From the NCBI GenBank assembly GCA_002261195.1, contig MVBO01000068.1, forward strand, positions 1 through 64,000: DNA of 64,000 nucleotides, in the 5' to 3' direction. How positions within the stretch are numbered: the stretch's first letter is position 1; every line of letters starts with the position of its first letter. Source of the DNA: Bifiguratus adelaidae (lineage: Eukaryota > Mucoromycota > Endogonomycetes > Endogonales). A program made the translations under genes and the position numbers. Positions 49,080 to 60,697 of this stretch are shown here, piece after piece. Below the pieces are notes generated by a model, which worked only from the letters and a program-made list of their open reading frames with translations, did no database searches and had not been told where the DNA came from.

Positions 49080-52000
49080 CACAGCAATTCCCTTTTGCTT
49101 ACAGTATAACAGTGGTAATACAGGATACTGTATACAGTAGGACAGGTGTAAAGTACAGAACCGTGATAGTAAGAAATGAACATTGATTGCCAGCATACTG
49201 TAGACTTGCAACATACTGTATTTGTATTGTGTAGTACTGTAGGTATTCCACAGTTGTACAGTAGCTTGATACAATACTGTGAGTACAGTAAGTTACAGAA
49301 GTTTCGAATCCAACGGAGAGAATGAGCAAGAGCATTCGTCGAAAACCCGTTGTATTTCAAAATAGGAAATGAGATTACAGTACTGTACAGTAATGTACAG
49401 TAATGTATGCAACAGTATATTGTACGAAAATTGAATTTCTTTTTTGCTGTATGTACAGTACACTGTATCCCGTTCGCAGGTTGTCTGAGCTCTCAAATAG
49501 CATGTGCACAGTTACTGTAAGGTACGGTACTGTATAGTACGGTAACACAGTACAGGAATAAAGTGAGAAGGATTACTACTATTGCTGCGCGAAGACCAGG
49601 TCGCGTCGGGTTGCAAGCTTGACCAGAGGCTGAACCGACCCGGTGAGACTTCACCCAAATCTCCGCTTAATTCCCTGTTGACCGCTTGTTACAGTAGCGG
49701 TGCATGTTCGGTCCAATAAAGTTCCTTTTACTAACTGTTTCATTCAGTACTGTACAGTAATTACTGTATCAGTCATACTTTATTTGGCTACACAATGAGC
49801 GTTTTGGGGCACTACTGTACTTAATATTTTTGAGATAGTCATTTTGACACAACCACGGGGGACCACCGGGTCACCGTGTTAACCTTTGGTCGGATCAATG
49901 ACTCCGGTCAACTAATTCCTATACTACTGTACTGTACAGCTTATTTTTCTCGTCATCTGAAGGGTCACCGTGCGAGGTTGTTACAGTAAATATACAGCAC
50001 AGTACAGTATGCTCGGAGATTTGAGAGATACTGTATTCCTATGAGAAATGATCATCTAATCTCATCTCAAGTCTACAGTCGAGTTCGAGTCTGAGGATTT
50101 ACACACTGGTTAGATATGAGACGCTTATAGTACACAGTAATACTGTTAGCGCACCTATTGTAGGTGATAAAAGCCAAAGAAATTCCCCCAGTTTATTCAT
50201 AGGCTTGGTTACAGTAAATACACTATACTGTATACTGTACTCTCCTTCTCTGTAGCCAAATCTGATAACTCGGAAAATACTACACTGTAGATTAGCGGAA
50301 TACTGTACAGTATGTCGTGCACAGTTCTTTCGCACTCTGGCGATACTGTATTATACTGTAAAGTAGGCTAGATTATTGTCTTACGGTAGCCGGCACTACG
50401 AATACAGTAGGTTCCTGAGTTTAGAACAACGTACTGTATCTTATCAACGAACTCTTCTTGAACGATACCTCATCTACTGTACAGTACTTGATCTGCAGTC
50501 TGACTTGCAGTAGACTACGAAATGTAAAATCTACTGTACTGTACCTTATAGTAGTCTTAGACAATACCCCTTAAAACCTTGTACTGTAGTCAATTCCTTC
50601 TGTAACAAGAACTGAGAACTGACTAGACACCATACTTTATTAGGCATACAGTATGCTAACATCAACTCAGCTGTACAATACAACAGATGCAGGTCACTTA
50701 AGGTTCCAAGAACGTAGCTTTCTGCATACTGTACTGTATGTACTGTACAAGGCCATGGTGTGTGCTTATCTTTGGTCAGACGGTCAGCAAGGCCGGTATC
50801 TGTCCGGTATTCATTCGAAAGTTACAGTATTAGACGGACACTTCTGTTGTTTTTATGGAACCTAAGGAAGAATACTGTACTTACAGTGCAGCATGCGACA
50901 GTATGCGAAGAATTAAATACTAGGGAATGAACAAACGAGCAGGGGCGCTAATGCTGTAACATGCACAGCAACAAAGGTAAATTTCAGCAAGAGTGCAGCG
51001 AGAGGGAATCCTAGAGGAATACTGAAGTACGCCTCTACAGTACCGTATGTCTCGTCATGTACTGTAAATGAATCCAAAAAGTTACAAGTTTGCTGTACTG
51101 TATTTTCTCAGGTGAGCTCCCTTATACGGCTGCACATTTTGGAAATGTACAAAGAGCAGACAACGATCAAGACACTCTACTGTACAATATATAGTACAGC
51201 ATCTATACTGTACTACCGTACTGTATATTGTGGTGCAGATTGGTGTCGCTTTGCGATCAGCTACTGCACAGTACAGTTAGGCCAGAAACATAATTAATTG
51301 TCCTTACGAAATTTCTCAGCGATAACACACACTTTACTGCACACTGTAATAGGCATAGGTCTGGGGAAGTTTTCTCCCACCACAATGGGACAGTACTGTA
51401 CAAAGAAATACAGTGCAGCAGATAACTGAGTCTCAGGAACTACAGTATCACTTACAGTACTGTACCTCGCCGATACTGTTGTGCAATGGGTATTGGGAAC
51501 GGTTTACTGTAAATACTGTGCAGTACAGTATACTGTAATTAACATCAGTACTGCGATACACTACAGTAAGTATGCTTTTGTGTACTGTACTGCACAGTTA
51601 AATGTACTGTATCTCGCCATTTTCTTTGTCTGATGCGTACGATTTCCCTTTACAAGCGATACTGTACTGAATGTCATGGGCAAGTGTGCCACCCCTCAAA
51701 TGATCTACCAAATTTTGGTGTGCAGTACTGTAACTACACTTTCATTTTCACCAAATACAGTATCCTTATTTATGCTAGCCCAATCATGTACTGTAGTGAA
51801 CATATAGTACAGTAACTTACAGTGTAACTAATACTGTAAACTTAGGGGACAAATAAAGAATGTAGTATTGCCGTCTGGTAACAAGACAAGTTAATCAACA
51901 CAAGAGTCCCGTTGATTTAGAAATTGAGGTATCTGTAATTGATCTTTTGGGGGTCCGTTAACCTTCAGTATCTACCTACAGTACAGTACATAGACACTTC

Positions 52001-52250
52001 CGTTGGCTTTCTACATCACCCACGCTCTAATGAAGGGAGTTGTCGTCCTCGACAAACGCGTGTATTCCATCCGAACTACAGTATGCTGATAACTGGGTAC
52101 CGAAGTTCGGCCCGCAAGGCGTTTCAATCAAGCTCAGTCGTGGATGTGGATACGTACAGTAAATCGTTATTTGTTGTCTTTTCCAGTTGGCCAATGCTTT
52201 GTTCGGGAACTTGAAACGATGACCTACGGACAGCGGACGTTCTCGCATCT
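49080..52250. repeat. Island saturated with the palindromic heptamer TACTGTA/TACAGTA
   Basis: AT-rich, gene-free DNA in which TACTGTA and its complement TACAGTA recur singly, in pairs (TACTGTATACAGTA) and as the 12-mer palindrome TACTGTACAGTA. I counted about 25 exact copies in 49081-50040, where chance would give far fewer than one, and the density continues to about 51830. Spacing is irregular and the sequence between copies is unique, so it is neither a tandem satellite nor a CRISPR array. Long open frames are absent. Retroelement sequence overlaps the right part (from 51885). Confidence 0.85.
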
Positions 52251-53632
52251 ACTGTAGCACTCTGGCGAATCTGCATGCCAGACAATGTGTGACGTGGATC
52301 ATTGGTATTTAGATTCCCAAAGTTCCATTAGATAAAGGGACCTCCTTGTTTACTTATCTGCTCGCGACCTCGTGTTGTCACATCTTTTCCCTGATTATCT
52401 TCGGGATCGATTGCGGCTTCCAATTCGAGATTTTGAAGTCTGACTTGGTTCTCCATAGAGTAGGTGGTTTGTGCCCATAGTCTTAGCGGATAATCCACGA
52501 CAGTGAGTTGCACAGTGGCCATGTTTCCGACAACACCAGCACAGGCTTAGGCGTATACATCTTTCCTTCTCCTCAGGCGTGAGAGGTGGGAGTGGTGCTG
52601 CGTTCAATGGCGTTGATCGCCATAGGAGTTGGACCAAGCTTTGGGCCGCGTTGGAGTGAACCTCTGTGTCCAGGTCGCAGGAGCTTTGATTGCGGTATTG
52701 TTTCTTCGATTCCCGTCATAGTGTATTTAATCGAAAATTGCCGCCGTTCGCATCGCAACTTCAAGATCGAGGGGGTCCGATTCTTCAACCTTAACGCGCA
52801 TCTGTGGCTTCAGACCGTAAATATATTCATAGAACCGGTCTTGAGGTGACACGGTGTCACCCGGCAGAAGCATGATGTTGCGAAACTCGTCATTATACTC
52901 CCGAAAACTGTTATATGTTGGAGCTTGTAGTAGCAATTATCTCAGTAGTAGCTGGCTTTAACTCCTGAATGAGGAGTGCTACGAACTCTTCCTAGGAGGT
53001 GACCTGTTTCGCTACTGTGGTAGTCTTCGTGTATTTTCTCCACCATGTCGCCACCTTTAGTCAGCCACGTCACCGCTAGACGCAGCATAGTGTGGATGAC
53101 AAATTGTAGAACTTTACATAGTTCTCGACCTCCCAGGTCCAGTTGTCGATGGCCGTAGCGCCTCGTTGTCCATTGTAGGTAGGGGCTTATCGAACTTGAC
53201 GTTCTCTGGTACCCATGTCTCCGTTGAGCTACCCCTATCACTTTGTTGTGCGAGTACGTCGGTATCTGTGGCCTGAACTTTGCTTTGTACAGCTCAATTC
53301 GCTCTCTAGGTTCGCCAACTGTTGCATCTGGATAACGTCTTGGTTTGGCGTCTCGAAACAGAGTTGGTCCTTCGGTGGGGGCTGCGTGTGCTCTCGTCTG
53401 AGTCTTCTGAGGTGAACGTAGGTTGAGAATGCAGATTCAAGTCGTCGGAAAGACATAATCTAGGCTCTTTGAGAGAGGCTGGACTCTTCACCAACGCTAC
53501 CTAATGTACGAAGGCAAGTTACTCAGGCACAATAGAGTCCCCGTTTATGTGAAATGGAGGTAATTGTATCCTTGGGGTTCCGTGTATCTGACTACATAAA
53601 CACTTTGGTTGGCGTTCTACACGTCTTATCCC
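51885..53632 (-). mobile_element. LTR-type retroelement remnant with gag only
   Basis: Two diverged direct repeats, 51885-52021 and 53513-53632, share GACAAGTTA/GGCAAGTTA starts, AGAGTCCC, GGTCCGT/GGTTCCGT and GTTGGC-TTCTAC blocks, and look like terminal repeats. Between them on the minus strand is a Ty3-type gag. No protease, reverse transcriptase, RNase H or integrase was found, so it is a non-autonomous or deleted element. The left repeat has picked up TACAGTACAGTA inside it. Confidence 0.7.
52395..53456 (-). pseudogene. Ty3-like gag, degenerate
   Basis: Minus-strand pieces in shifting frames. Start MSFRRLESAF at 53456; then VPENVKFDKPLPTYNGQRGA and IDNWTWEVENYVKFYNL (53200-53110), a typical gag opening. 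FREYNDEFRNIMLLPGDT and RFYEYIYGLKPQMRVKVEE (52900-52780) come next. A zinc knuckle CWCCRKHGHCATHC with CX2CX4HX4C spacing lies at about 52540. Frameshifts and stops between the pieces show it is not a working gene. Confidence 0.75.
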
Positions 53633-55140
53633 TTGGGCACTGCAGTTCTGGGTTAAAGAAACCGACCAGTAGTAAACGGTGAACTATTTAGGCTTCCTAT
53701 AATCTTCTGGAGGAGTTGCTTTGATTTTGTGGAGCAACCGGCAAGAATACTAATATGAGACTGCAATGTAATGGCATAAAGCTTTCGTACGGGCAATTCG
53801 TACTATATTTCCTTTTCCGGTGACGTCCTCCCTTTCAGAGTCTCGGTTTCGGGAATCTTACAAGCGATTTCCTCTACTACCACGCAACATTACAACTCTT
53901 CTTGCACACTGTTGCAATCCCCAGTTTCCGCACTATCGGAAGATACCAAGAACGGTCACGGTCTCAAATCTCGAATTTACTCATTCGACTCATGTTCCCA
54001 TATTCCAACTCAGACTACCCATCACCAACATGAGACCGCCTGAAAAGTCCGGACATCAATCAGCTCTGATTCTCACACAACTACTACACCCCACTGTGAC
54101 AAGCCATGGCTGCACCAATCATCATCTCTTAGACGCAAGCCTATGTTATAGACTTAGAACATATTTAATCCTGTGCCATAACTGCCTGATAGTAGCAATA
54201 CAGCAAGACCACAAGCACTCATGACGCTTATATTACTTCGCAACCGTTGATGTCGAAGCAATATATGTCTTTTGCTTATTTGTACTTCATCAGCATAAGT
54301 AACGTAGTAGCCAAGCCTGTAACGTTGTCTATTATCAAAAATCTTCCGTGTAAGCATAGTGCCAGTGCATTTACCTCGGCCCTAGTTATCTTGCGATACG
54401 AAACTCACCTTAGCCTGTGCTTCTGCTCGTCTCCTTCGATCCAAGCGCGGACAGCATAGAACAATGGAAACATGTAGCTTGTCTGTTATTAACATAGCAA
54501 CCAATTTTCCTAGTCCCTTCTATCCTATTCATAGCTACGTAGTTCCGTTTACGCCGGTAACACCTGGAACATATCCCGGTCGACCCCAAAGCCCTAAGCT
54601 TAACAAAGGCTGTTCGAACTTCTTGCACCGTTCCCATTCGGATTCCTCGCGAGTTTGCCTTTTCGGCTGCTTGGAGGATGATGTTGAGATGGTGTTAGAT
54701 GACTCCGGTTGGGAATTCTTTTCGGACGGGCTGGCCACCAGGTCCACTGTGTTCTCGAGATCCGGACAGTCGATTTGGAATGTTTCGTCCTTTGATGTTG
54801 TCTCCATGAATGGCTAGAGAGTATTCACTCAAAAAAATGTAGACTTGGGTACACTATAAAGCTGGGTGAGACTAGCTTATCCATTTTATCTGCGTTTGAT
54901 GACTTATATCATGAACTTCAAGTCTGATCTGATGTAAGTAAGCTATACTACAACGTATTTAGAGTTATTGCGCTAATCGGTGCGTGTGCTACAATATTCT
55001 CCACATTCCCAGTTGCGCTAAATCAGAGATTGTTAACTATCTTTGTCTAGTTCATCATGAATATATGGCTTGTGGTCAGAAGTAAAGTCAATTGAGTCTC
55101 ATCTATTCTCCTTAGATGTGCACTTATTTACACATAGGGA
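53633..55140. other. Unassigned stretch inside the repeat island
   Basis: About 1.5 kb with no recognised gene. Open frames at 53820-54224 (plus) and 54535-54807 (minus, Ser/Thr/Glu-rich) have no known motif or splicing support. Likely old repeat debris. Confidence 0.35.
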
Positions 55141-55144
55141 ATAG

Positions 55145-55530
55145 CATGGTCACGCTGACAATCATCATATGTCGGATACGACGGACAGTCAAGCATGGGG
55201 GAGGCAATCTCATGGCGTGAGGCACGTTCATGATAAGGGCATCGGTGGTCTTGCTCTTATCAAAAAATGTATGACGCTGCTCTCTATTGCAAGGTTTTAC
55301 GCGAGGTAGTGAAGCATTCATTACGACATTTTAGTTACAAGTACGGAACAAATTATACTTTGTCAAGACATTGAACCCCCAACATATATCGAAACTGCCA
55401 CAAGGTTGTCTCAACGAATTCGATTAGACATGCTGCTATGGCCCTCGTAATCACTTCAATCGACTTCAACCCGATTGAACATTTGTGGTGTAACTTGAAA
55501 CCAGATCTTGCTCCATACGAAAGAATGCTG
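55145..55530 (+). mobile_element. Relic of a second Tc1-like subfamily
   Basis: Frame-shifted plus-strand transposase remnants occur in the right order: TVKHGGGNLM (55180s), GIGGLALIKKCM (55235s), FVKTLNPQHISKLPQ (55350s), DMLLWPS (55430s), and DFNPIEHLWCNLK (55465s), which carries the final Glu of the DDE triad. The wording differs from copies A and B, so it is a separate, older subfamily. No terminal repeats were found. Confidence 0.65.
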
Positions 55531-55619
55531 ACTAGTGTCCCATAGGAGTAGAAAATTTTGAAGCCAATGTAGCCTTTGGACTTGACTTTTCTTCGTAAGT
55601 TTGGAATGCTCTCGGAAAG

Positions 55620-56430
55620 CTAGATTGGCAGATACAGATACTGTAACGTACCATTCAAATTGTAAACGTAAGAATTTCGTGGTCAATTTCTTGACTTACC
55701 ATACAGTAACTACCATTAGTTACTCAAAACATAAAGTTGTGTTTCGTCTCTCGTTTGTTCCCCGAGTTCAACACATAATGTGGTTGCCATTGTACAGTAC
55801 AGTAGGGGGACTGGACAGTAAAATGCATACAGTATTTCCCATATATTAATCATCTGCTAAACCTAAGGAGATGGAACAACCACACTCGAATCTATATAGT
55901 AGAATGTGCAAGGTACTGCAAAATATGAAATACATCATCTCCGGGGTTGACGATACTGTATTGTAAAGGATGAGCAAGGAAAGTTGCAGGATGTTTGGTA
56001 TTGTCCCGATATACTACTGTACGAAAAGACGTAATTACTGTACAGCACTGTATGGGGGCACTGTGAGTAATCAAGCAATCCTGCGAAAATGTTTTGACTG
56101 TACATTATGACATTAGACAAACAGTGCCATTCCCCGCTTGCTTTTGGAGGATCATAAAAGCAATTCTGCATTACAGTATCATCGCGCAAGTTCGAAGATA
56201 AGTTTTTCATCTTCATTGGTGTTGTTATTTCAGGGTTGACCCACCAAAGTTGTTCAAGGGATACTGTACTGCACTTTACTAGTCGGAGCTTTTCTGACTT
56301 GCGGGTGCTGCAAGACAAATGCAAATGAAGAAAAAGATCAACGATATATGTAAGTTTGCGAATTCTAGTCTCCCAGTAATCAGATTACTGTACATAATTC
56401 GCTACTTTAAATCTTTTTTCACTATTGTAC
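55620..56430. repeat. Second patch of the TACTGTA/TACAGTA motif
   Basis: The same heptamers recur here at lower density (for example near 55638, 55703, 55795, 55828, 55952, 56036, 56173, 56261 and 56386). The patch seems part of the 49-52 kb domain, separated from it by transposon debris. Confidence 0.75.
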
Positions 56431-56502
56431 TGTACATTTCGTTTACGAGGAGAATTGGAGTAGAACACCAGAAGAGGAAAGCCAAGTGAGACTTTGTTAC
56501 TA

Positions 56503-58116
56503 CAGTGGCAATCAAAACCGTCGCAAGGATTGCCTAATTTGGCTTTAACCAGCCATTGCGCAACCACCACCCTCAGCTTCGACCCAAGCTTCCTAATGTA
56601 TGTAGCCTTGTCCTTTGCCTATCATATGCTCGGTTTACAGCTTCGCAGACCTCCTTGTCTCGTCACAATTAAAGCTAGAAGACGGGCCATTCCTTGGGAC
56701 ACTTTTGTCCCCGACCCACCAGAAATCTTTAATCTCCATTTATTAGTATTTGGTGTAGCCGCCCTTCGCTGCAATTACAGCTTGGACTCTATCAGGCATG
56801 CTAGATACTAGCTTCGCACATAAATCGGCAGGTATATTGTTCCATTCCACCTGTACCAAAGTTCCTTAACACCCGATGCCCTTGTGCTGTACTTGGCGAG
56901 CCTTTTCTTGAGATAGTCCCACAAATGTTCAATTGGATTGAGGTCCGGGGATTGCGCTGGCCACAGTAGAACGTCCAAACTCATATCATCCATGGTATCT
57001 TGTGCCAATTTCGACGTATGTTTGGGATCATTGTCTTGCTGGAAGGTGATTTCCGAGACATTTCGACGGCGATACCTAAAGCCTAGGCACATTCTCCTTC
57101 AGAATCGCAGAATAGACTTGGGTGTTCATGGTGTTCTCGATGTGAACGCAAATCGCCTGTGCCGTCGAACATAAACGAGCCCCAGATCATGATATGTCCT
57201 CCATTGTGTTTGAGCGTAGGCTGAACAAGTCGATCACTGAGGCTTTCTCCGGGCTCTTTCCATACATAAGGCCGGCCGTCGCTGCCCCAAAAGTTAAGTT
57301 TGGTCTCATCCGACCACAAGATGGACCTCCAATCCTCCACAGTCCAGTGGCGATGCCGATCGGCGAAGTCTAAGCGGTCTTGTCGGTGCTTCTTGCTGAG
57401 CAGAGGCTTCTTCTTTTTGACGGCTGAAATGAGCCCAATTGACCGCAGCGCCTGATGGCTGTAGTTGGGCTGACAACCAAGTGGTAATCTGACTCGAGGC
57501 ACCGAGAAACTGCCGCCGCATTATCGTGCTCGCCGCTGCAGATCAGCTTGCGTATGGTGTTAATTTCGCGGATGCCAAGTGCTTTGGACGCCCACCGACG
57601 TTCATTGGCGGCCCGTCAAGCAGGCTTGAGGTATACCGATGTACCGTAAACTTCAGATGCCGGTTTCGGATGCGATCTTGCAGATAGAATAGCCTTTCTG
57701 GTGGAGCATTTTGATGTTGTTTGCCTTTGGCGTTGCTGAGACCCATTGTTTGAACAAAACTGGCTGCAGGAGCGACAGTTGGGGGCTTCTGGGGATTTTG
57801 AAGCTTATATACATAGCGCGTACCTTCTAGATGTTACACTAGGAACGACATTGGCCAATGGCTTGTGTGAAAGGAGTTCTTGCCTTCCCAAATTTGCCGA
57901 CGCGCACCGATAAAACTGTCCCAAGGAATTTGTGGGCTTCTAGCATTGAAGATGACGGCGGCAGAAGGGCTAGAAGCTGAAACTCAAGCAGATGATAGCC
58001 AATGGACAAATTTACATCTGATAGAAGTTTGAGGTTCACGCCTTGCTGCGGGTGTTGCGCGATTTGGCGTCTAACGTCAAAGTCGGCAATTCTTGGAACA
58101 GTTTTGGCTGCCCCTG
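56503..58116 (-). mobile_element. Tc1-like DD34E transposon with long inverted repeats, copy B
   Basis: 1,614 bp flanked by TA at 56501-56502 and 58117-58118. Left end CAGTGGCAATCAAAACCG; right end complementary in type (GGCTGCCCCTG). The inverted repeats are long, about 200-230 bp each (56503 to about 56735, and about 57895-58116), diverged, and include an inner block CCTTGGGACA-TTTT. Transposase debris is on the minus strand between them. It is the most complete copy in the window. Confidence 0.88.
56780..57746 (-). pseudogene. Tc1-like transposase, frameshifted
   Basis: Minus-strand order: MGLSNAKGKQHQNAPPE at 57746 with GRPKHLAS (helix-turn-helix side), AVKKKKPLLSKKHRQDRLDF, ILWSDETKLNFWGSDGRPYV with the first Asp, HIMIWGSFMFDGTGDL, ITFQQDNDPKHTSKL with the second Asp, WPAQSPDLNPIEHLWDYLKK with the Glu. 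Exactly 34 residues separate the second Asp and the Glu, the Tc1 class. At least two frameshifts (near 57085 and 57510) interrupt it. Confidence 0.85.
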
Positions 58117-58429
58117 TACTGTAGCTAATTGCGTTTGCCGACGAGTACAACCTACACTGTACTGGTTAGTGTATGAAAGCAAAGTAACAGATATTGTAAT
58201 TCTTTCTTGATACAGGATGATTAGCATACTGAGTCGATGACCTTAGTCATTGTCTTTTGACTGCAGGAATGAGTAATTGCAGACAGTACCTCGGTGAAGC
58301 ATTCATGCTAATATCCCAGCATGACCTGACTACTCTGTTCCATCTTGCAATAGAAATGTCCACTTTCGTCTTTGAGCAATTACCGAAAGCGGTATTCATG
58401 TCCTCGGTAAAGTGCAGGTTGGAAAGCGA

Positions 58430-60626
58430 ATGTCGTTGAACGTGAATGTCGGCATAGTGGGCCATGTGGATGCCGGGAAAACTACGATTGGTATGAAGCG
58501 AACGATATCAACGCACACCGCTCGATGCTCATAGTAATCCTGTCTGCCCTTCAGCAAAAGCACTGAGCACCGTGGCATCTACCGCGGCGTTTGACAAGCA
58601 TCCGCAAAGTCAGCAACGTGGAATTACGCTGGACCTTGGTTTCTCGTCATTTACGCTCGACTTATGCGACGATGAAGACACAATGGTCACAACGTCCAAA
58701 ATTGAACCTAACGCTTACATCCCACCGAAACCAAAACAAGTCCAGGTGACTCTCGTTGACTGTCCGGGTCACGCGTCCTTGTTACGCACAATTATAGGAG
58801 GTTGTATTTGCTTAAAATAGGTGCTACTGTTCTGACATGCATACCTTATATCAGGAGCGCAGATTATTGATATGATGATTCTGGTAATTGACGCAACTAA
58901 AGGCGTGCAAGCGCAAACTGCAGAGGTGTGTCCATTGCCAAAATGACATCAAGCACAAGATACTCACAGATCCATATACAGTGCCTCATGATTGCCGAAA
59001 TAACCACACAAAATATGATCATTGTTCTCAACAAACTCGACTTGCTACCAATGGAAGGGAGAGCTGAGAAGCTTGAGAAAGTGAGTGGAAATTGTCATGA
59101 CATGCCGGATTCCTCTTTGCGACTCACTCGACGTTAGCTAACAAAAGGACTCCGGAAAGCACTGGCGAATACGAAATTTGCGGACGCCGCCATTGTACCG
59201 GTGTGCGGTAGAGCGAAGGCGGATGTCCAGAATGCCAATGGAAATATGGATGCGCTCATCAAAGAAATACGGCGACTTGTACCTTTTCCTCAACAATCTG
59301 CAGCTGGACCATTTCTCTTTGCAATTGACCATTGTTTTACCATCAAAGGGCAAGGGACAATTCTAACCGGTACCGTACTCCGCGGATCAATCAAGCTTGG
59401 CGAGGTAAGAAGTCTTACTGGAATCAATACAAGCTAACGAGCATATGTTTAACTGTAGAACATTGCGATTGCTGGCATTTGTGAACGGAAAGTGAAGACA
59501 ATGCAGAGCTTTCGAAAACCAGTTCAATCAGCTAAGCAGGTAACATACGTCCTATGGCGGCTTTAGATCACATTGACATGTATACGCAGGGCGATCGTGT
59601 CGGCATATGTGTACCCCACTTTGACTCCGATAACGTCGAAAGAGGACTCGCTTTCACACCAGGCACAGTCAAATATGCACATGCGGCGATAATTGACGTG
59701 CACAAAGTGCGTGTATTCAAGAGGGAATGTTATAGCCGATCAAAGATACATGGTAAGATGGCAAGCGGCAAGACATATATCCTCACACTGGCGTCTCCAG
59801 TTACAGTAGGATATGCTACAACAACTGCAACCATTACCTTCTTTTCCGGACCTTCGCAAGATGGTATAGCTCCAAGACCATTTCCACAGGGATTGAGCTA
59901 ATCCTAATCTCAAATCTAGATTTCAATGCTGGGAAAATGTATTTGTATGAGGGCGGTTTACAGGACGATCAGCCTGATAAGTCGCAATGGGCACTCTTAG
60001 AATTCGACCATCCAGTTGAAGCGCCCGACCATGCACTTGTCATTGGTTCTCGTCTCGACATGGATATCAGTCTCAACACGTGTCGCCTCGCCTTTCACGG
60101 TCACTTGCGCTTCCTTGTAAGCGACAAAGACTATCAACTCAATGTGTTACCGAAATTGAAAATCTACAAACTAAAGGAGAAAACAGGGATGATTGACAGA
60201 GTAAGTAACAGCCTGCGCTCATAGTCCCGTTGCTTATGGAACCTGATCCAACACTTGTAGATTGTGGACAATGAAACCGTCATTGTGAAAAATATGTTCA
60301 AGAAGGATTCCGATGTAGAATTGTTTTTGCGAATGAATGTCAGTGTGATCACAGGTAAGCATTCGGGGAGTGCATTCAATGGTATGATCTTAACTGATGC
60401 AGGAGCAACGGGCTATATCGAAAGTCGGTTTGGACAGGGTGGAAAAGTCAAGGTTCGGTTTGATTCCGGTGTTCCCGATTGCCTGCATAAACCTGCTGTT
60501 GGGATTGAGCGAAATGCCGACAAGGTGTCTAAAAGTGCGGCGCAGAGTGATTCGAGTATAGTACTACTTCGATATAAGAAGTTTGTGTATGATAAAACTG
60601 CCAAGATCACACAAGGAGACCCGTAA
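58430..60626 (+). CDS. EEFSEC: Selenocysteine-specific translation elongation factor (eEFSec)
   Basis: GTPase that delivers Sec-tRNA to UGA codons read as selenocysteine. About 9 exons; the first are 58430-58490, 58555-58800, 58855-58925 and from 58982. G1: NVGIVGHVDAGKTTI. Switch I: LSTVASTAAFDKHPQSQQRG then ITLDLGFSSFTLDL. G3: VTLVDCPGHASLLRTIIGGA and QIIDMMILVIDATKGVQAQT. G4: IIVLNKLDLLPMEGRAEKL. Domain II: FAIDHCFTIKGQGTILTGTV and GDRVGICVPHFDSDNVERGL. The C-terminal extension (LRFLVSDKDYQLNVLPKLKI and onward to KITQGDP) is also as in eukaryotic eEFSec. EF-Tu, eIF2gamma and GTPBP do not share the STAAFDK-P-S-RGITLDLGFS block. About 590 residues, with no break seen. Intron 2 has an unusual donor, GTTGTA. 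Confidence 0.92.
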
Positions 60627-60697
60627 CATCCACGGCAGACGTATCAAGTTTTTGGTGTATTTCGAATGATAACGTACAGGACCAAGTTCGAAAACTC

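Noticed and set aside
49080-52250. CRISPR-like or satellite array
   Set aside because: Spacing is irregular, the unit is only 7 bp and palindromic, and this is nuclear fungal DNA.
49080-52250. LexA/SOS-box resemblance (CTGT and ACAG halves)
   Set aside because: The eight-base spacer of SOS boxes is absent and the organism is a eukaryote.
53820-54224. 134-residue plus-strand frame
   Set aside because: Low-complexity His/Leu/Thr content typical of chance frames; no transposon or host motif.
54535-54807. Ser/Thr/Glu-rich minus-strand frame of 90 residues
   Set aside because: It lies in transposon-rich DNA, is unlike the gag here, and has no partner exon; possible but unsupported.
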